64,000 nucleotides of DNA from Aculops lycopersici (taxonomy: Eukaryota > Arthropoda > Arachnida > Trombidiformes > Eriophyidae): the NCBI GenBank assembly GCA_015350385.1, contig WNKI01000001.1, positions 2,447,178 through 2,511,177 on the forward strand, given 5' to 3'. The notes beneath the pieces were generated by a model. It was given only the letters and a program-made list of their open reading frames with translations. It was not told the DNA's origin and did no database searches. Shown piece after piece: positions 25,425 to 36,449 of the stretch. The first letter of the stretch is position 1. Every line of letters begins with the position of its first letter. The position numbers and the translations under genes are program-made.

Positions 25425-25603
25425 CGTCTTGGTCGTCGTCTTTTGAGGCCCTCTTGTTGTCGCTGAGGGAGCTGAGGAATTTTGGGTGTCGTCTTGGGAT
25501 AATTATTAGTAAGGTCAGATGGTATTGTTGTTGTTTTTGATGGTGTTGATGTGGATGATGATGGTGGTGGTGGTTGTTGTTGTTGATGTTGTTTATTTGC
25601 CAC
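25421..25603 (-). promoter_or_regulatory. Upstream ORF whose stop overlaps the FAS start codon (ATGA)
   Basis: A 60-codon open frame on the minus strand, rich in Gln, Pro, Ser and Thr (starting MANKQHQQQQ), ends in a TGA that shares bases with the FAS initiator ATG. If the mRNA leader includes it, FAS translation would depend on leaky scanning or termination-reinitiation. Its coding value as a peptide is doubtful because the composition is low-complexity. Confidence 0.35.
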
Positions 25604-28046
25604 TATGGCTATTCATCGGGCGCTTGTTGTCTTGTGGTTTGATGCAACCGATAGTTGGATGAATCTTCTCGGGCGACACACAAGAGAGCAGTGTAAGGAG
25701 AGCAGTGACTGCCCTTGCAATCGGTATGTGTTTGTGTGTGGCTGCTAGCTCGCTCGCTTGCTCTCTGGCGAGTCAGTCAGGTAGTCAGGTAGTCAGGTAG
25801 TCAGTTAGTTAGGCAGGCAGATGGGTAGGCAGGCAGGCAGGTAGGTAGGCAGTCAGGTAAGCAGGTAAAATCTCTAGACGCTCGCCTACTGCGCAATGGA
25901 CACATTCAACAGGTGAGAGCCTCGGCGTTAGCGGTTGCAATGGCGCCAGTGCCAGTGGCAGTGGCGAGCGAGCCGCTCATTTGCCGCCATCACCACTACC
26001 GCTGCTGCCGCTTCTGCCACCGTCGTCATCGGAGATGTAGTCGTATTCTCATTAGGTCCATAGTAAACATACATACATATACTTTGAGTCTCTAGTGGAG
26101 TAGGAATTTCAATGCGACTCTTTCGAGGGCAACGGGGCTAAAAAGTGCATCCTTCTGCCAGAAATACCACAACAAACTCAGTGCCAAAGGTGTTGCCGAG
26201 CTTAGGTCTTGCCAGTCAGTGTGCCGCCGCATCGGACTAGTGGTTGTATTTGCTCGCCTCAGGTAAACTTTTTTAAATGGCCAGAATGGTGTTGAAATTC
26301 TTCCATACACTTTGTGGAAAAATCATGCAGTTTCTCTTCTCTCTCTCTCTCTCTCTACTCTCCTCTTCTACTTGGGTTTTACATTCCACCAAAAGGGAGA
26401 AGCCCGTGCTTAATTTGAATTTTTGCTCGGCCGCCTCTCCAACGAGCCTCTTGTCGCTTGATCCTCCCTCCTTCCCACTCTCTCCACAAACTTTCCTCCT
26501 CTAATTGACTCTTTGATCGCCAACAACTTCAAGTAATTAGACGAAAGTGGTCCCCTAGAAAGTTGCCAAGCTTACCTAGCGCTTCGCGCTCGGTGGTCTG
26601 ATTGGTTTGGTTAGGCGCGCATAGTATTGTGAGCGCTCAATTGCTCGCTCACACACATACACACACGCGCACACGCCAAGAGGACAGTCGAGCGAGTGCA
26701 CTAATTCAAGCAACCTACACGTAAACTCCGACCAGCCAGCTACTTGTTTGGCCGCAGTACACGAGGCAGAAGAATCGGTGATTTTTTCGTGTAACAAGAA
26801 TATGGAAAAACCGCCTGGAGAGCTGGGGAACCTGTTGTCAACTTTCGAAAACGCTTAACGATGACGAAATTAAACGAGCTACCGATCAAACCATGCCCAC
26901 TTTTTCACGCTCAACTATATTTTGATGTGTGCCTTTTTGAATTATTCGGGCTTAAGCTCGTTCAGTCGCATACAACCACCTGCGTGAGTCTTGTGTTGAG
27001 TTGTGTTTGTGCCTGCGTGCTTGCTTGCGGCAGGGGCAGCACTACAAGCACTGCCATCATTCACACACTGCCAAGCGCTTTGTGGCTACCTAACCTAACT
27101 TAACCAATCAGACCTCTCTAAGCGTAACCACAAAGTCACTTTCATTCAAACAGTAGTCGTTTATTGCTACTAATTGAACTCATGCTGGCCAACAGCCATC
27201 AAACGACTCGGTTACGTTGCCACGTATTTACTCCTCTGTATGGAGACACCCCAATTTTCAACTTTTCGGGCCCAAAGGGGAAAATTGATGACGAAATTCG
27301 ACGAGACGGACGTCATGATGAGTGCATCAACAGAGATTATCCAATTTAATCCACTTTCACACGTTTGCAAATCAGTTAGTTGATAGATTGATCAATCGAC
27401 AGGTTTTACAATAGCATTTCGGACTCTAATTTTTTGCTTTCGGATTGCGCGAAAAAGGAAATAGATCAGGCGATGGCGCTACGCGCGCTCATTGGCTGCT
27501 TCCTAAAAGCAAAAATCTGAAACCAAATGAGAAAAGTCCGAAAAGCACTTGTAAAACCTGGATCATTGAAATTTGTTGTTCCTGTAGCAAAAGGCTTGCG
27601 ACCTTCAAGAAGAGATGGGGCGGAAAACAGGGATTTCCGGCAGCGTTTAACCCTGTTTCTAGCAGAATGAAGATGACGGCGCGGCGCGGCGCGGCGCCGG
27701 CAGCAGAGAACGCTGCTGCCTACTGGATATTAGCCGACACATTGCATGCTGAGCGTCAACATGTTAACTTAAAACCGTCAAAAGCTCCAAAATCTCATGC
27801 CTCTAGCCGTATATCCAATAACTCGAGTCGTCGGAACAACCTGTTGGCATGGCCGCTAGTTGATGCGTCGGCATCCGGCGTTGTAATTGTATAGCACTGG
27901 CAATTGAAATTGCAGGTGCAGGTGCAGTAACGTACACACAAACACACTGACGGGTGAGCTTAAACACTAAGGCACACTCACTAACTCGCTCTCGAGCACG
28001 CAGGTGAGGCCGTCGTGTGGCTAACTAGCGAGTCGGTGAGCGAGCT

Positions 28047-28256
<210 letters not shown>

Positions 28257-28531
28257 NNNNNNNNNNNNNNNNNNNNNNNNNNNNNNNNNNNNNNNNNNNN
28301 NNNNNNNNNNNNNNNNNNNNNNNNNNNNNNNNNNNNNNNNNNNNNNNNNNNNNNNNNNNNNNNNNNNNNNNNNNNNNNNNNNNNNNNNNNNNNNNNNNNN
28401 NNNNNNNNNNNNNNNNNNNNNNNNNNNNNNNNNNNNNNNNNNNNNNNNNNNNNNNNNNNNNNNNNNNNNNNNNNNNNNNNNNNNNNNNNNNNNNNNNNNN
28501 NNNNNNNNNNNNNNNNNNNNNNNNNNNNNNN
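28257..28531. other. Assembly gap (275 N)
   Basis: A run of 275 undetermined bases flanked on the left by ACGT repeats and on the right by GA repeats. The true length and content are unknown; translations across it are meaningless. Confidence 0.99.
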
Positions 28532-28532
28532 C

Positions 28533-28564
<32 letters not shown>

Positions 28565-30721
28565 CCAATTGAAGCGAAACATCAACCACCAAAGTAGGAG
28601 GAAGATCTGGAGGACACAGGGACAATTTGGAAAGCGGTAGCCACTTTACTGCATTCGCTTAAACGGCTGCTCACCGGCTAGCTTACGCCATCGTCTTGGT
28701 CGTATCTCTCTCTCCCTCTAGGATCTACCGTGAACTTCTCAAACACATAGAGTTCGTTATTTGGTTCGGCGACTCCAACGAACTGAACCCGGTTGGCTCG
28801 AGTGGCTGGTTCGAAAAACCAACAACCTGTCGCCGTTTCTGCCTTTTCTGACGCTTCTGCCGTCAGTTGAGTTGCATTTGCATCTCGCCTAGTAATTGTA
28901 TAGTGGCCACTGCGAATGGAACTGCAACTGCAACTGCAAACACACAACTCGGCGAGACTTACGAATGGTTATAGTTAGCCAGCTAACTAGCGAGTCAGTG
29001 AGTGAATGGGAGAGGGAGACCAAATGAAGCGAGACACCAATCTTCAAAGGAGAGGAAAGATCTGGATGACACAGGAACGGTAAGGAGAGCAGTGGCTTCT
29101 GCTGTTGCCCTTGCATTCGTTTGTGTTTGCTTGCACACAGCTCTAGCTCTCTCTCTCCCGCTCTAATCGCTCGCCTACTGCGCAGAGGACACATTCATTC
29201 AACAGGTGGGAGCAGCGGCGATGGTGGCCGCGGCGGACGAGCGGCTCGATTGCTCTCTTCGCCTTGGCCGCCGTCATAGTAGTCGTCGTCGTCGTCTTCT
29301 CAATAGGTCCACAGTGAACTTCTCAAACACATAGAGCTTGCTATTTGGTTCGGCGACTCCAACCAACTGAACCCGGCCGGCTCGAGCCGTTCGAATACCA
29401 ACAACCTGTCGCCGCTCGCCGCTAGTTGTGTTGCATCTGCATCCCGCCTAGTAATTGTGCAGTGGCCATTGCAATTGCAGGTAAGCAAACGCAAACACAA
29501 ACACTAACACAGAGACGCTCAAGCACACGCAGGTGAGACTGACGAACTAACGAATAGCTAACTGACTAACTAACTAACTGACTAGCCGAGTAAGTGAGCC
29601 AGCGAGTGAGACCAGATGAAACGAGACACAAACCGCCCAAGTAAAGGGAAGAAACTGGGTGATTTGAGAAGAAGAAGAAGAAGAAGAAGAGTGAGGAGTG
29701 AGGAGAAAAAGAGCAGTGCCGTTGCATTCGTTTGTGCGTCAGTTCAGCTCGGCTCCGTTCGGCTCGGCTCGATGGCAGTAAACATTTCCAACTTGTACAG
29801 TCCCGCAGTTGGGCAGCCAGCCAGCCAGCCAGCCAGCCAACGATTCCTCCTTGGCGACTCCTCGACTAACAACCCGACAACGACGTCGACGACGAGGTAT
29901 CACATGAGACTCCCAACCAAACCAGCAACCTGTCGCTGGCGCCGCTAGTTGATGCATTTACATCCCGTAGCCTAGTAATTGTACAGTGGCCATTGCAATT
30001 GTAAATACGCAAACACACACTTGCAAACACTAGCAGGCAGGCAGGCAGGTGAGATTAACGAACGGCTCGCTTACTGGCTGGCTGACTAGCTTGCTAGCGA
30101 GACCAAATTAAACGAAACCCACCAACCACCAAAGTAGGAGGAAGAAACTGGATGATACAGAACCGTAAGGAGAGTAGCAGTGCTTGCCGCTTCTGCTTCT
30201 CCTGTTGCTCTTGCATTCGTTTGTATGGCATCAAACTCGAAACTAACAAATACAGTCTAGCGGTTGGCCATTCAATATGGCCAGCCGACTCTCCCCAACT
30301 GGTCGGCCGAAAACCAACAACCTGTTGTTGCCGTTGCTTCTGCTGCCGACGCTCCCGCCGCCGCCGCCGCCATGGCTGCTGCTGCACCTCGAAGCTGGAT
30401 CTTGGCGACGAGTTGCGCCAAAATGCACTTCGCCAGGATGAGCGGGCGGCAAAACTGGACTGAGCTCACCTCGTCTGAACGGTTTCAGTGGCAAGACCAG
30501 ACCAATAGTGGGCTTGCTAGTTGCTCGCAAGCTCCAGCTCGAGCCCGAGTTGCGACTACGAGACTTCGAAAACGACTATGAGAACGACGTAAGCGACGAC
30601 GACGACGACGACGACGACCATGATGATGATAATGAAGATGACGCCGAGCAAGACGAAAACTCCGGCAAAAGGGGGAGTCTAATGGGATTATTAGGTCGAT
30701 CTTTATCTGAATAACTAGAGC

Positions 30722-33700
30722 TCAGCTCTTGCCGCCTCCAAATCGTATCTCGTAATTCTTCTTTGCAATCTTCCTCAAGTGACCAGCCGCCTTGCCTGTG
30801 TTCTTGACCATCGTTGAGAAGAAGCCGTCCTCATTTTGAAGCAACAGATGGGGCACATCAAACTCCTTTACCTGTCCGGCGTCCATTACCAAAACTCTAT
30901 CCGAATCCATGATTGTGTTTAGTCTATGGGCAATGGTTAATCTGGTGCAATTAGTAAAGGATTCGCTGATGGTCTTTTGAATAAACTTATCAGTATCTGG
31001 ATCCACATTTGCCGTCGCCTCATCCAGAACGATAATTCGATTTTGCCTTAAAACAGCGCGAGCTAAACAAATCAACTGGCGCTGGCCAACACTAAAGTTA
31101 CTTCCTCCCTCCTTCAATTCGGCATCCAAGGCGCCAGGTAAACCACGAACAACGTCCGCCAACTTAACCTGCTTCAATGCCTTCCACATGTCCATGTCCG
31201 TGTACTCGCCGAATGGATCCAGGTTTCTTCTAATCGGCCCGTTGAATAGAATCGGCTCCTGCGGGATAATCGAGAGTTTCTTACGCAAATCGTGGAGTCC
31301 AATTGATTTGGTATCAATTCCATCAATTACAATGCGACCCTCGGGCTCCGTTAGCCTAAAGAGGACCGCAATGATACTTGACTTTCCGGCTCCCGTCCTA
31401 CCAACAATTCCCACCTTCTCGCCGGGATTTATCTTGAAAGTTAGTCGCTTTAAAACTGGCTCCTCATTCTCAAAGTACCTCAGATTTACCTGGTCAAACT
31501 CAATGGCTCCGTGAGCCGGCCAACTGGGCAGTGGTTTCGCCTCGGGCGTTGACTCGCGTGGCGGCTCCTCGGGCAGCTCACTGTACTCCTTGATACGAGC
31601 CACCGAAGTCATTTGACTCTCCATCTCAGTCGATTGCCTCACTCCCCATTGGAATGAGCCAGATAGGAAGAGGGCCGACGAGATGGCCAGACCAATTTGA
31701 CTACCTGTTGTGCTTCCAATTGTTAAACTCATAACAATTGTAATAACTCCAATGTAACCCAAAGAGATCCAATCGAGCGAAATACCCAACCAACGCGAGG
31801 CGGCCACAAACAAGAACCAAGCCGACGAATGGACATCCTGATACTCGTCAAATTTAACCTCAAACTCTGGCTCCACCTTGAAGGCCCTAATGGTTGCTAG
31901 GCCATTCAGTGAGGCGGCCAAGTGGGAGAAAACTGGACTCCTGGTGACTCCTTCAATTGACTTGATGCTTCTAACTGTCCGTATGTAAAGCAATCTAATC
32001 ACGGCAACTGTTGCGCACAATATGGCTGCTGGAACTACATTTAGCGGATAGATTACGGCCACTGTTAAGAGGATACCTAGAACGTTGATAAATATTTCAA
32101 TTGTGTCAAAGGCAGTTGGTGGCAGTAGATCATCGACAATTCCCATGTCTCTCGAGACGCGATTCAATAAGATACCAATGGGATTGTAGTCGAAAAACTT
32201 GATTGGTGCCCCGAGGACGCTTCTAAACAACCTGTTGTGCAGGTTAATTGAAGCTCGCATGCAGGCAACAAAGAAACAGGTGGTCCTAACTAGGGTTAGG
32301 GCAAATAAGCTTCCTATTAGAATGGTGTAGATGATGGCATTTTGTTGCAATGTTAAAGTGTCCGTTAGGGTTACAGCTGGATAGGTTCCGTCGCCTCCAT
32401 TCGCAAACGCGGCGGCCTTTCGCTGTTCCGTGTCCGTCCAGTAGGAAAGCCAAAAGTCGGATCCATTGAAGAGAGCTTGAGTACCCAAATTAGAAATTGC
32501 AATTAAAGTGACCAAGACGGGCGCTGAACAAGCTCTAATATAATGCCAATAGATGGTACAACCCACCGAGTCGTTGGCGATTGACTCGACATGTTGCTTC
32601 ATGGGCGCCTCGCCAACAATCTTCTCGCCTGAGGGTCCTGGTTCCTCGTCGATTTCACTTCCGCTCGCGCCACTGCCACTACCGCTTCCGCTTGTCGAAG
32701 CCTTAGGCTCATCACTGGCTACCTGTTGCTTGCTCTTAGCCTTGGCCTGCAACAAGGGTTTCTTCTCGTCCCCCTGACCACCTGTCTCGCCCGCGTTTTC
32801 CTCCTCGTCGTCGGCCTCCTCGCCGCCGGTACGACCCGGTGACGACTCGTCCAATCGGCTCACCGACCGCTTGCCGGCCGGCGTGGATCGACGCGCTTTG
32901 TTTAGCGCCAACTCACTGTCCGATTTCTCCCAATTGGCACCCATAAACAACTCAAGATCCTTGTTGTCCGAATAGGATTTGCAAGAAATCTGTCGTCCCT
33001 CTTGCAAGAAGAGAACCTTTGTCTCCTGTTTAACAAATTGCGTTTGGTGAGTGGCCAAGATCACTGCCTTGTCCTTGAGGTAGCCGCATACGCACTCGTT
33101 AAAAATGTGCTTCGCCACCACGGTGTCCACAGCTGAGAGAGGATCATCCAAGAGGTAAATGTCGGCATCATAATAAACGGCACGAGCTAAATTAATACGA
33201 GCCCGCTGGCCACCTGACAAACTAACACCACGCTCGCCAACAACCGTCTCGTCGCCCTGCGGGAACAACTTGATATCCTTGTCAAGTGAGCAAACTCTTA
33301 GCACGTCGGCGTATCTCTTTGCGTCAAACGGTTTGCCAAATAAAACATTCTCCCTCACGGTGCCGGCAAAAATCCAAGCCTCCTGAGCGGCGTAACTAAT
33401 CTTGCCTCGAATGTTCATCTTACCTGAAGCTAGAGGAAGCTCGCCCAAGATTGACATCAACACTGAGGATTTACCTGAGCCAACGCGACCAACAATAATC
33501 ATTAGCTCGCCGCCGCGAACCGAGTAGGTGACATTGCGCAAGGCACAAATGGCAGTTTGTGAGCTATTCAATTGACTAGTTCCTCCCTCAATCAGTGATC
33601 TTTGACTGGCCGCCAAGTGGACATTTTGGGTGGAGGCAAAGATGGAATTTTTGCTAGTTTTGAAGTTGCCACTTGAACTCAAGCGCTGGCTAACTTCCAG

Positions 33701-35206
33701 GCCTCTGACACTTCCGGTTGTGTCCATCATGCCGCCGCTTAGAACCTTGGGCGCCTTGCCCTCGGTGAATTGGTTGCCTTTGCTCTTGGAATCGCCGTTT
33801 GATGGTTCTATACTGAAGGTTTTGTTGATAATTGTCCAATTTGCGCTAATATCAAACGCCTCCACCTTAATATCCTCCGGTTTCACCTCCACATCCGGCG
33901 GGCCGCGATCAACTCGATGCGAGGGCTCCTGTTGGGGTAGAAGTAGAAACTCTTGCAATCTACTGCACGAGATGAGAGTTTCGGCCAATTGGGCAACTCC
34001 GTAGGGGAAAAAGAGGGTCATTAATAGGCGAACGGCATTGAATAGTGTGATGGCCACAAAGACAATTTCCGGATCCAAGGTGTAACCTAATAGAACGTAG
34101 GTTATAAAACTGATGAATAGAATCACCTTTGAGCTAACAAAGAATAGTGCCATATTTACACCGCGCAAGATGGATGTGTTTCTAATTAAATTAACCTCAT
34201 TCTTACGTGCCAACTCGACTAATCTTGCGAATGGATCCTCCCAAGTGTACATCTTGATAACTCTCATTGCAGGTATAATTTCATTCATTAATCTAATTCT
34301 CTCATCTGTCCTAGTGGCCGTCTTCTGTCTTAACCTTCCAAACCAACGACCCATGCAAGATTGAAATGGGACATAGAGTAGGAGTAGTGCCGAGCCGGCG
34401 GCCGTTGAGTAGAATCCCAGGTACATGGTTGATAAAACAGCCACCGAAATAACAGCTTGCATTGGAGCGATAACCAAAAATTGAATATAATTTAAAGCGA
34501 CATCAAATCTATTCACATCGTTAGTCAACAGGTTGACCATTTGTCCAATTGTTGTCTGTCCAATGGCTGCATTGCTCAACTTTAGCGAGTGGCGATAGAT
34601 TAAATGACAGCAGGCAATGCGAACCTTCATTCCCGTATGCTGGGTACAGAAGACATAGGGATGCACTGTGATAAGGGCAACCACTGAGAATAAGATTAAT
34701 ATTAATCCATCGTAGAAAACTTGATAATAAAGTTCATTTGCAAGCAACGGATTTGCTTCTATATCCAAAGCCAAGTAAGCGTTTACATCGCGAATCATCC
34801 AACCCAAACTAATTGCTTGCAAGGGTCTAACTATACACTCGCCGATGGCAACCCAGATTCCACTTAGTAGATACCAAAATCCAAATGCTCTACATAAAGC
34901 TCTAACAAAATTTGCCTTCTTTCCCTCGCGCTGATACCTCAATTCCTTGTCCCATTCAACTTTTAATTTAGAACCTAAATCTTTGCTTAAATCCTCGGCA
35001 GGCACTTGATATAAATCAGTGAGCACTAGTTCCTTTTGGAAGCCCAATTTGATGAAAGGGTTTAGCCAAAAGAAGAGGATCTTTGAGATTAGCGAGGCTT
35101 GATCATATGGATTCGGCTGTTGCTCGTCAATGGGAGTTTTTCTGTTCCTCTTATAATTTGTCGACTTTTCATCGGGCTCTAGAATTGGGCCCGACGATTC
35201 GGTCAT
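30722..35206 (-). CDS. ABCC4: ABCC-family ABC transporter (MRP4-like)
   Basis: A 1,494-residue single-exon full transporter: membrane domain 1, nucleotide-binding domain 1, membrane domain 2, nucleotide-binding domain 2, without the extra N-terminal TMD0 of long MRPs. The N-terminus (ILFFWLNPFIKLGFQKEL) is typical of the MRP4/5 short class. NBD1 has Walker A GRVGSGKSS (~575), signature LSGGQRARINLARAVY (~664) and Walker B YLLDDPLSAVD. NBD2 has GRTGAGKSS (~1272), FSVGQRQLICLARAVL (~1370) and IIVLDEATANVD. Such pumps export organic anions, cyclic nucleotides and conjugated toxicants across the plasma membrane. A long acidic Ser/Gly-rich linker (residues ~770-880) follows NBD1. Family is certain; the ABCC4 orthologue label is inferred from the domain layout and N-terminus. 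Confidence 0.92.
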   Translation of the reverse strand: MTESSGPILEPDEKSTNYKRNRKTPIDEQQPNPYDQASLISKILFFWLNPFIKLGFQKELVLTDLYQVPAEDLSKDLGSKLKVEWDKELRYQREGKKANFVRALCRAFGFWYLLSGIWVAIGECIVRPLQAISLGWMIRDVNAYLALDIEANPLLANELYYQVFYDGLILILFSVVALITVHPYVFCTQHTGMKVRIACCHLIYRHSLKLSNAAIGQTTIGQMVNLLTNDVNRFDVALNYIQFLVIAPMQAVISVAVLSTMYLGFYSTAAGSALLLLYVPFQSCMGRWFGRLRQKTATRTDERIRLMNEIIPAMRVIKMYTWEDPFARLVELARKNEVNLIRNTSILRGVNMALFFVSSKVILFISFITYVLLGYTLDPEIVFVAITLFNAVRLLMTLFFPYGVAQLAETLISCSRLQEFLLLPQQEPSHRVDRGPPDVEVKPEDIKVEAFDISANWTIINKTFSIEPSNGDSKSKGNQFTEGKAPKVLSGGMMDTTGSVRGLEVSQRLSSSGNFKTSKNSIFASTQNVHLAASQRSLIEGGTSQLNSSQTAICALRNVTYSVRGGELMIIVGRVGSGKSSVLMSILGELPLASGKMNIRGKISYAAQEAWIFAGTVRENVLFGKPFDAKRYADVLRVCSLDKDIKLFPQGDETVVGERGVSLSGGQRARINLARAVYYDADIYLLDDPLSAVDTVVAKHIFNECVCGYLKDKAVILATHQTQFVKQETKVLFLQEGRQISCKSYSDNKDLELFMGANWEKSDSELALNKARRSTPAGKRSVSRLDESSPGRTGGEEADDEEENAGETGGQGDEKKPLLQAKAKSKQQVASDEPKASTSGSGSGSGASGSEIDEEPGPSGEKIVGEAPMKQHVESIANDSVGCTIYWHYIRACSAPVLVTLIAISNLGTQALFNGSDFWLSYWTDTEQRKAAAFANGGDGTYPAVTLTDTLTLQQNAIIYTILIGSLFALTLVRTTCFFVACMRASINLHNRLFRSVLGAPIKFFDYNPIGILLNRVSRDMGIVDDLLPPTAFDTIEIFINVLGILLTVAVIYPLNVVPAAILCATVAVIRLLYIRTVRSIKSIEGVTRSPVFSHLAASLNGLATIRAFKVEPEFEVKFDEYQDVHSSAWFLFVAASRWLGISLDWISLGYIGVITIVMSLTIGSTTGSQIGLAISSALFLSGSFQWGVRQSTEMESQMTSVARIKEYSELPEEPPRESTPEAKPLPSWPAHGAIEFDQVNLRYFENEEPVLKRLTFKINPGEKVGIVGRTGAGKSSIIAVLFRLTEPEGRIVIDGIDTKSIGLHDLRKKLSIIPQEPILFNGPIRRNLDPFGEYTDMDMWKALKQVKLADVVRGLPGALDAELKEGGSNFSVGQRQLICLARAVLRQNRIIVLDEATANVDPDTDKFIQKTISESFTNCTRLTIAHRLNTIMDSDRVLVMDAGQVKEFDVPHLLLQNEDGFFSTMVKNTGKAAGHLRKIAKKNYEIRFGGGKS

Positions 35207-36449
35207 CTTGACAATAGAATGTGGTGGATTATATTATATTACTCCCGAAGGCTTATATAATTGTATAAATGTGTGTAAATTAGCGGTGATGATATGGTTG
35301 TATATGTTAGTGTATACTTATTCTTAATGATTTTTGTTGCTGTTGTCGGATATATTAGTTTAATGTTGGTGGCATGTTATTGATGATACTATTCGATGTA
35401 AGTATATAACTTTAGATCAGTGGTGATTGATGAGTTAGCAGTGAATTGTAATAGCCTAGAAAGAAATAAAGAATGACTGCATACTCCTACACGACAAGGA
35501 GCTAGCTGATTAGCCCCAGCGACCAAGACACCAGAACAAAAAAGTGTCTCCAAGTTACTTTGCACCAACAACAGCCGAGCTAGCTACCAAAGTCTCGCTA
35601 GCTAGCTCGGCTCTAGCTCTGGCGCTAGCTCGTGTTTGGCTCGCTTGTCTTTTACTCCTGCTTGCTGGTTGCCCACTTTCCCCAAATCTCTGACACCATC
35701 TCATCTGCACTCCATCTCCACTAGACAGTGTATTAAGCGAAGTGAAGTAAGGCGAAATGAAATCATGGCCACAATTCAACAAGTGACAAAAACACATGCG
35801 GCTGTTCCTCTAGCGCCCTCGCGTCGGACACGACACGACTTGACTCAACTCGAAGTTGAAATGTCAACCACTACACAACAACGAAGACGTCTGCAACTAC
35901 GACACCGACGACGACCACAAAGATTGATAAAATAATCGATCCATTAACCAATTAGCAACTTGCAAGTTGTTTGTCCAAAATGTGGTAGCCACCAGAGGAA
36001 ACAAATCTAGGCGACCAGTCGTCGTGCCAACCGCACGACGATTAGTACGAGACTGACTCAAGCGCCATTGCTTACAACCATAAGCGGCACTAGCACCAGC
36101 GGAGGGGTTCAGCCGACGTCCATCGCATTCCAGATGTAGCTACCATCTGAAAATTGATTGTCTTGTTTTTGACAATCACATGTTGACGAGGCTGCTCCCA
36201 CTCGGCGCCAACTCAATAGCTAGTTCGCCAGGGTGGTCTAAATATGTCAATTAATCGTGATCCAAGTGGAACCCCAAAATTGATTCAAATGTAACTGTCA
36301 ATGAAAAAATTGTTATCCCGCTCAATTTTTCAATCTTTATCTCTAAATTCTACAATCCTTGTGTTGTTGCAAAAACCTCTTTAATTTTGACTTGATGTGA
36401 GTGTGGTAGGTGATGATTTATGATGGTCTGATTACAATCTCATCAGAAC
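35207..36449. other. Non-coding interval between the ABCC and mitochondrial HSP70 genes
   Basis: This contains the presumed promoter and 5' UTR of the ABCC gene (both genes are on the minus strand) and the 3' UTR of the HSP70 gene. A GCTAGCTAGCTCGG-rich stretch lies near 35575-35635. A small hairpin GATTGTC/GACAATC lies near 36155-36178. No gene is recognised; short opposing frames here are chance. Confidence 0.45.

Noticed and set aside
30508..30714. 68-codon acidic frame next to the ABCC stop codon
   Set aside because: Dominated by a GAC repeat encoding Asp; starts at a non-ATG codon; no homology seen.
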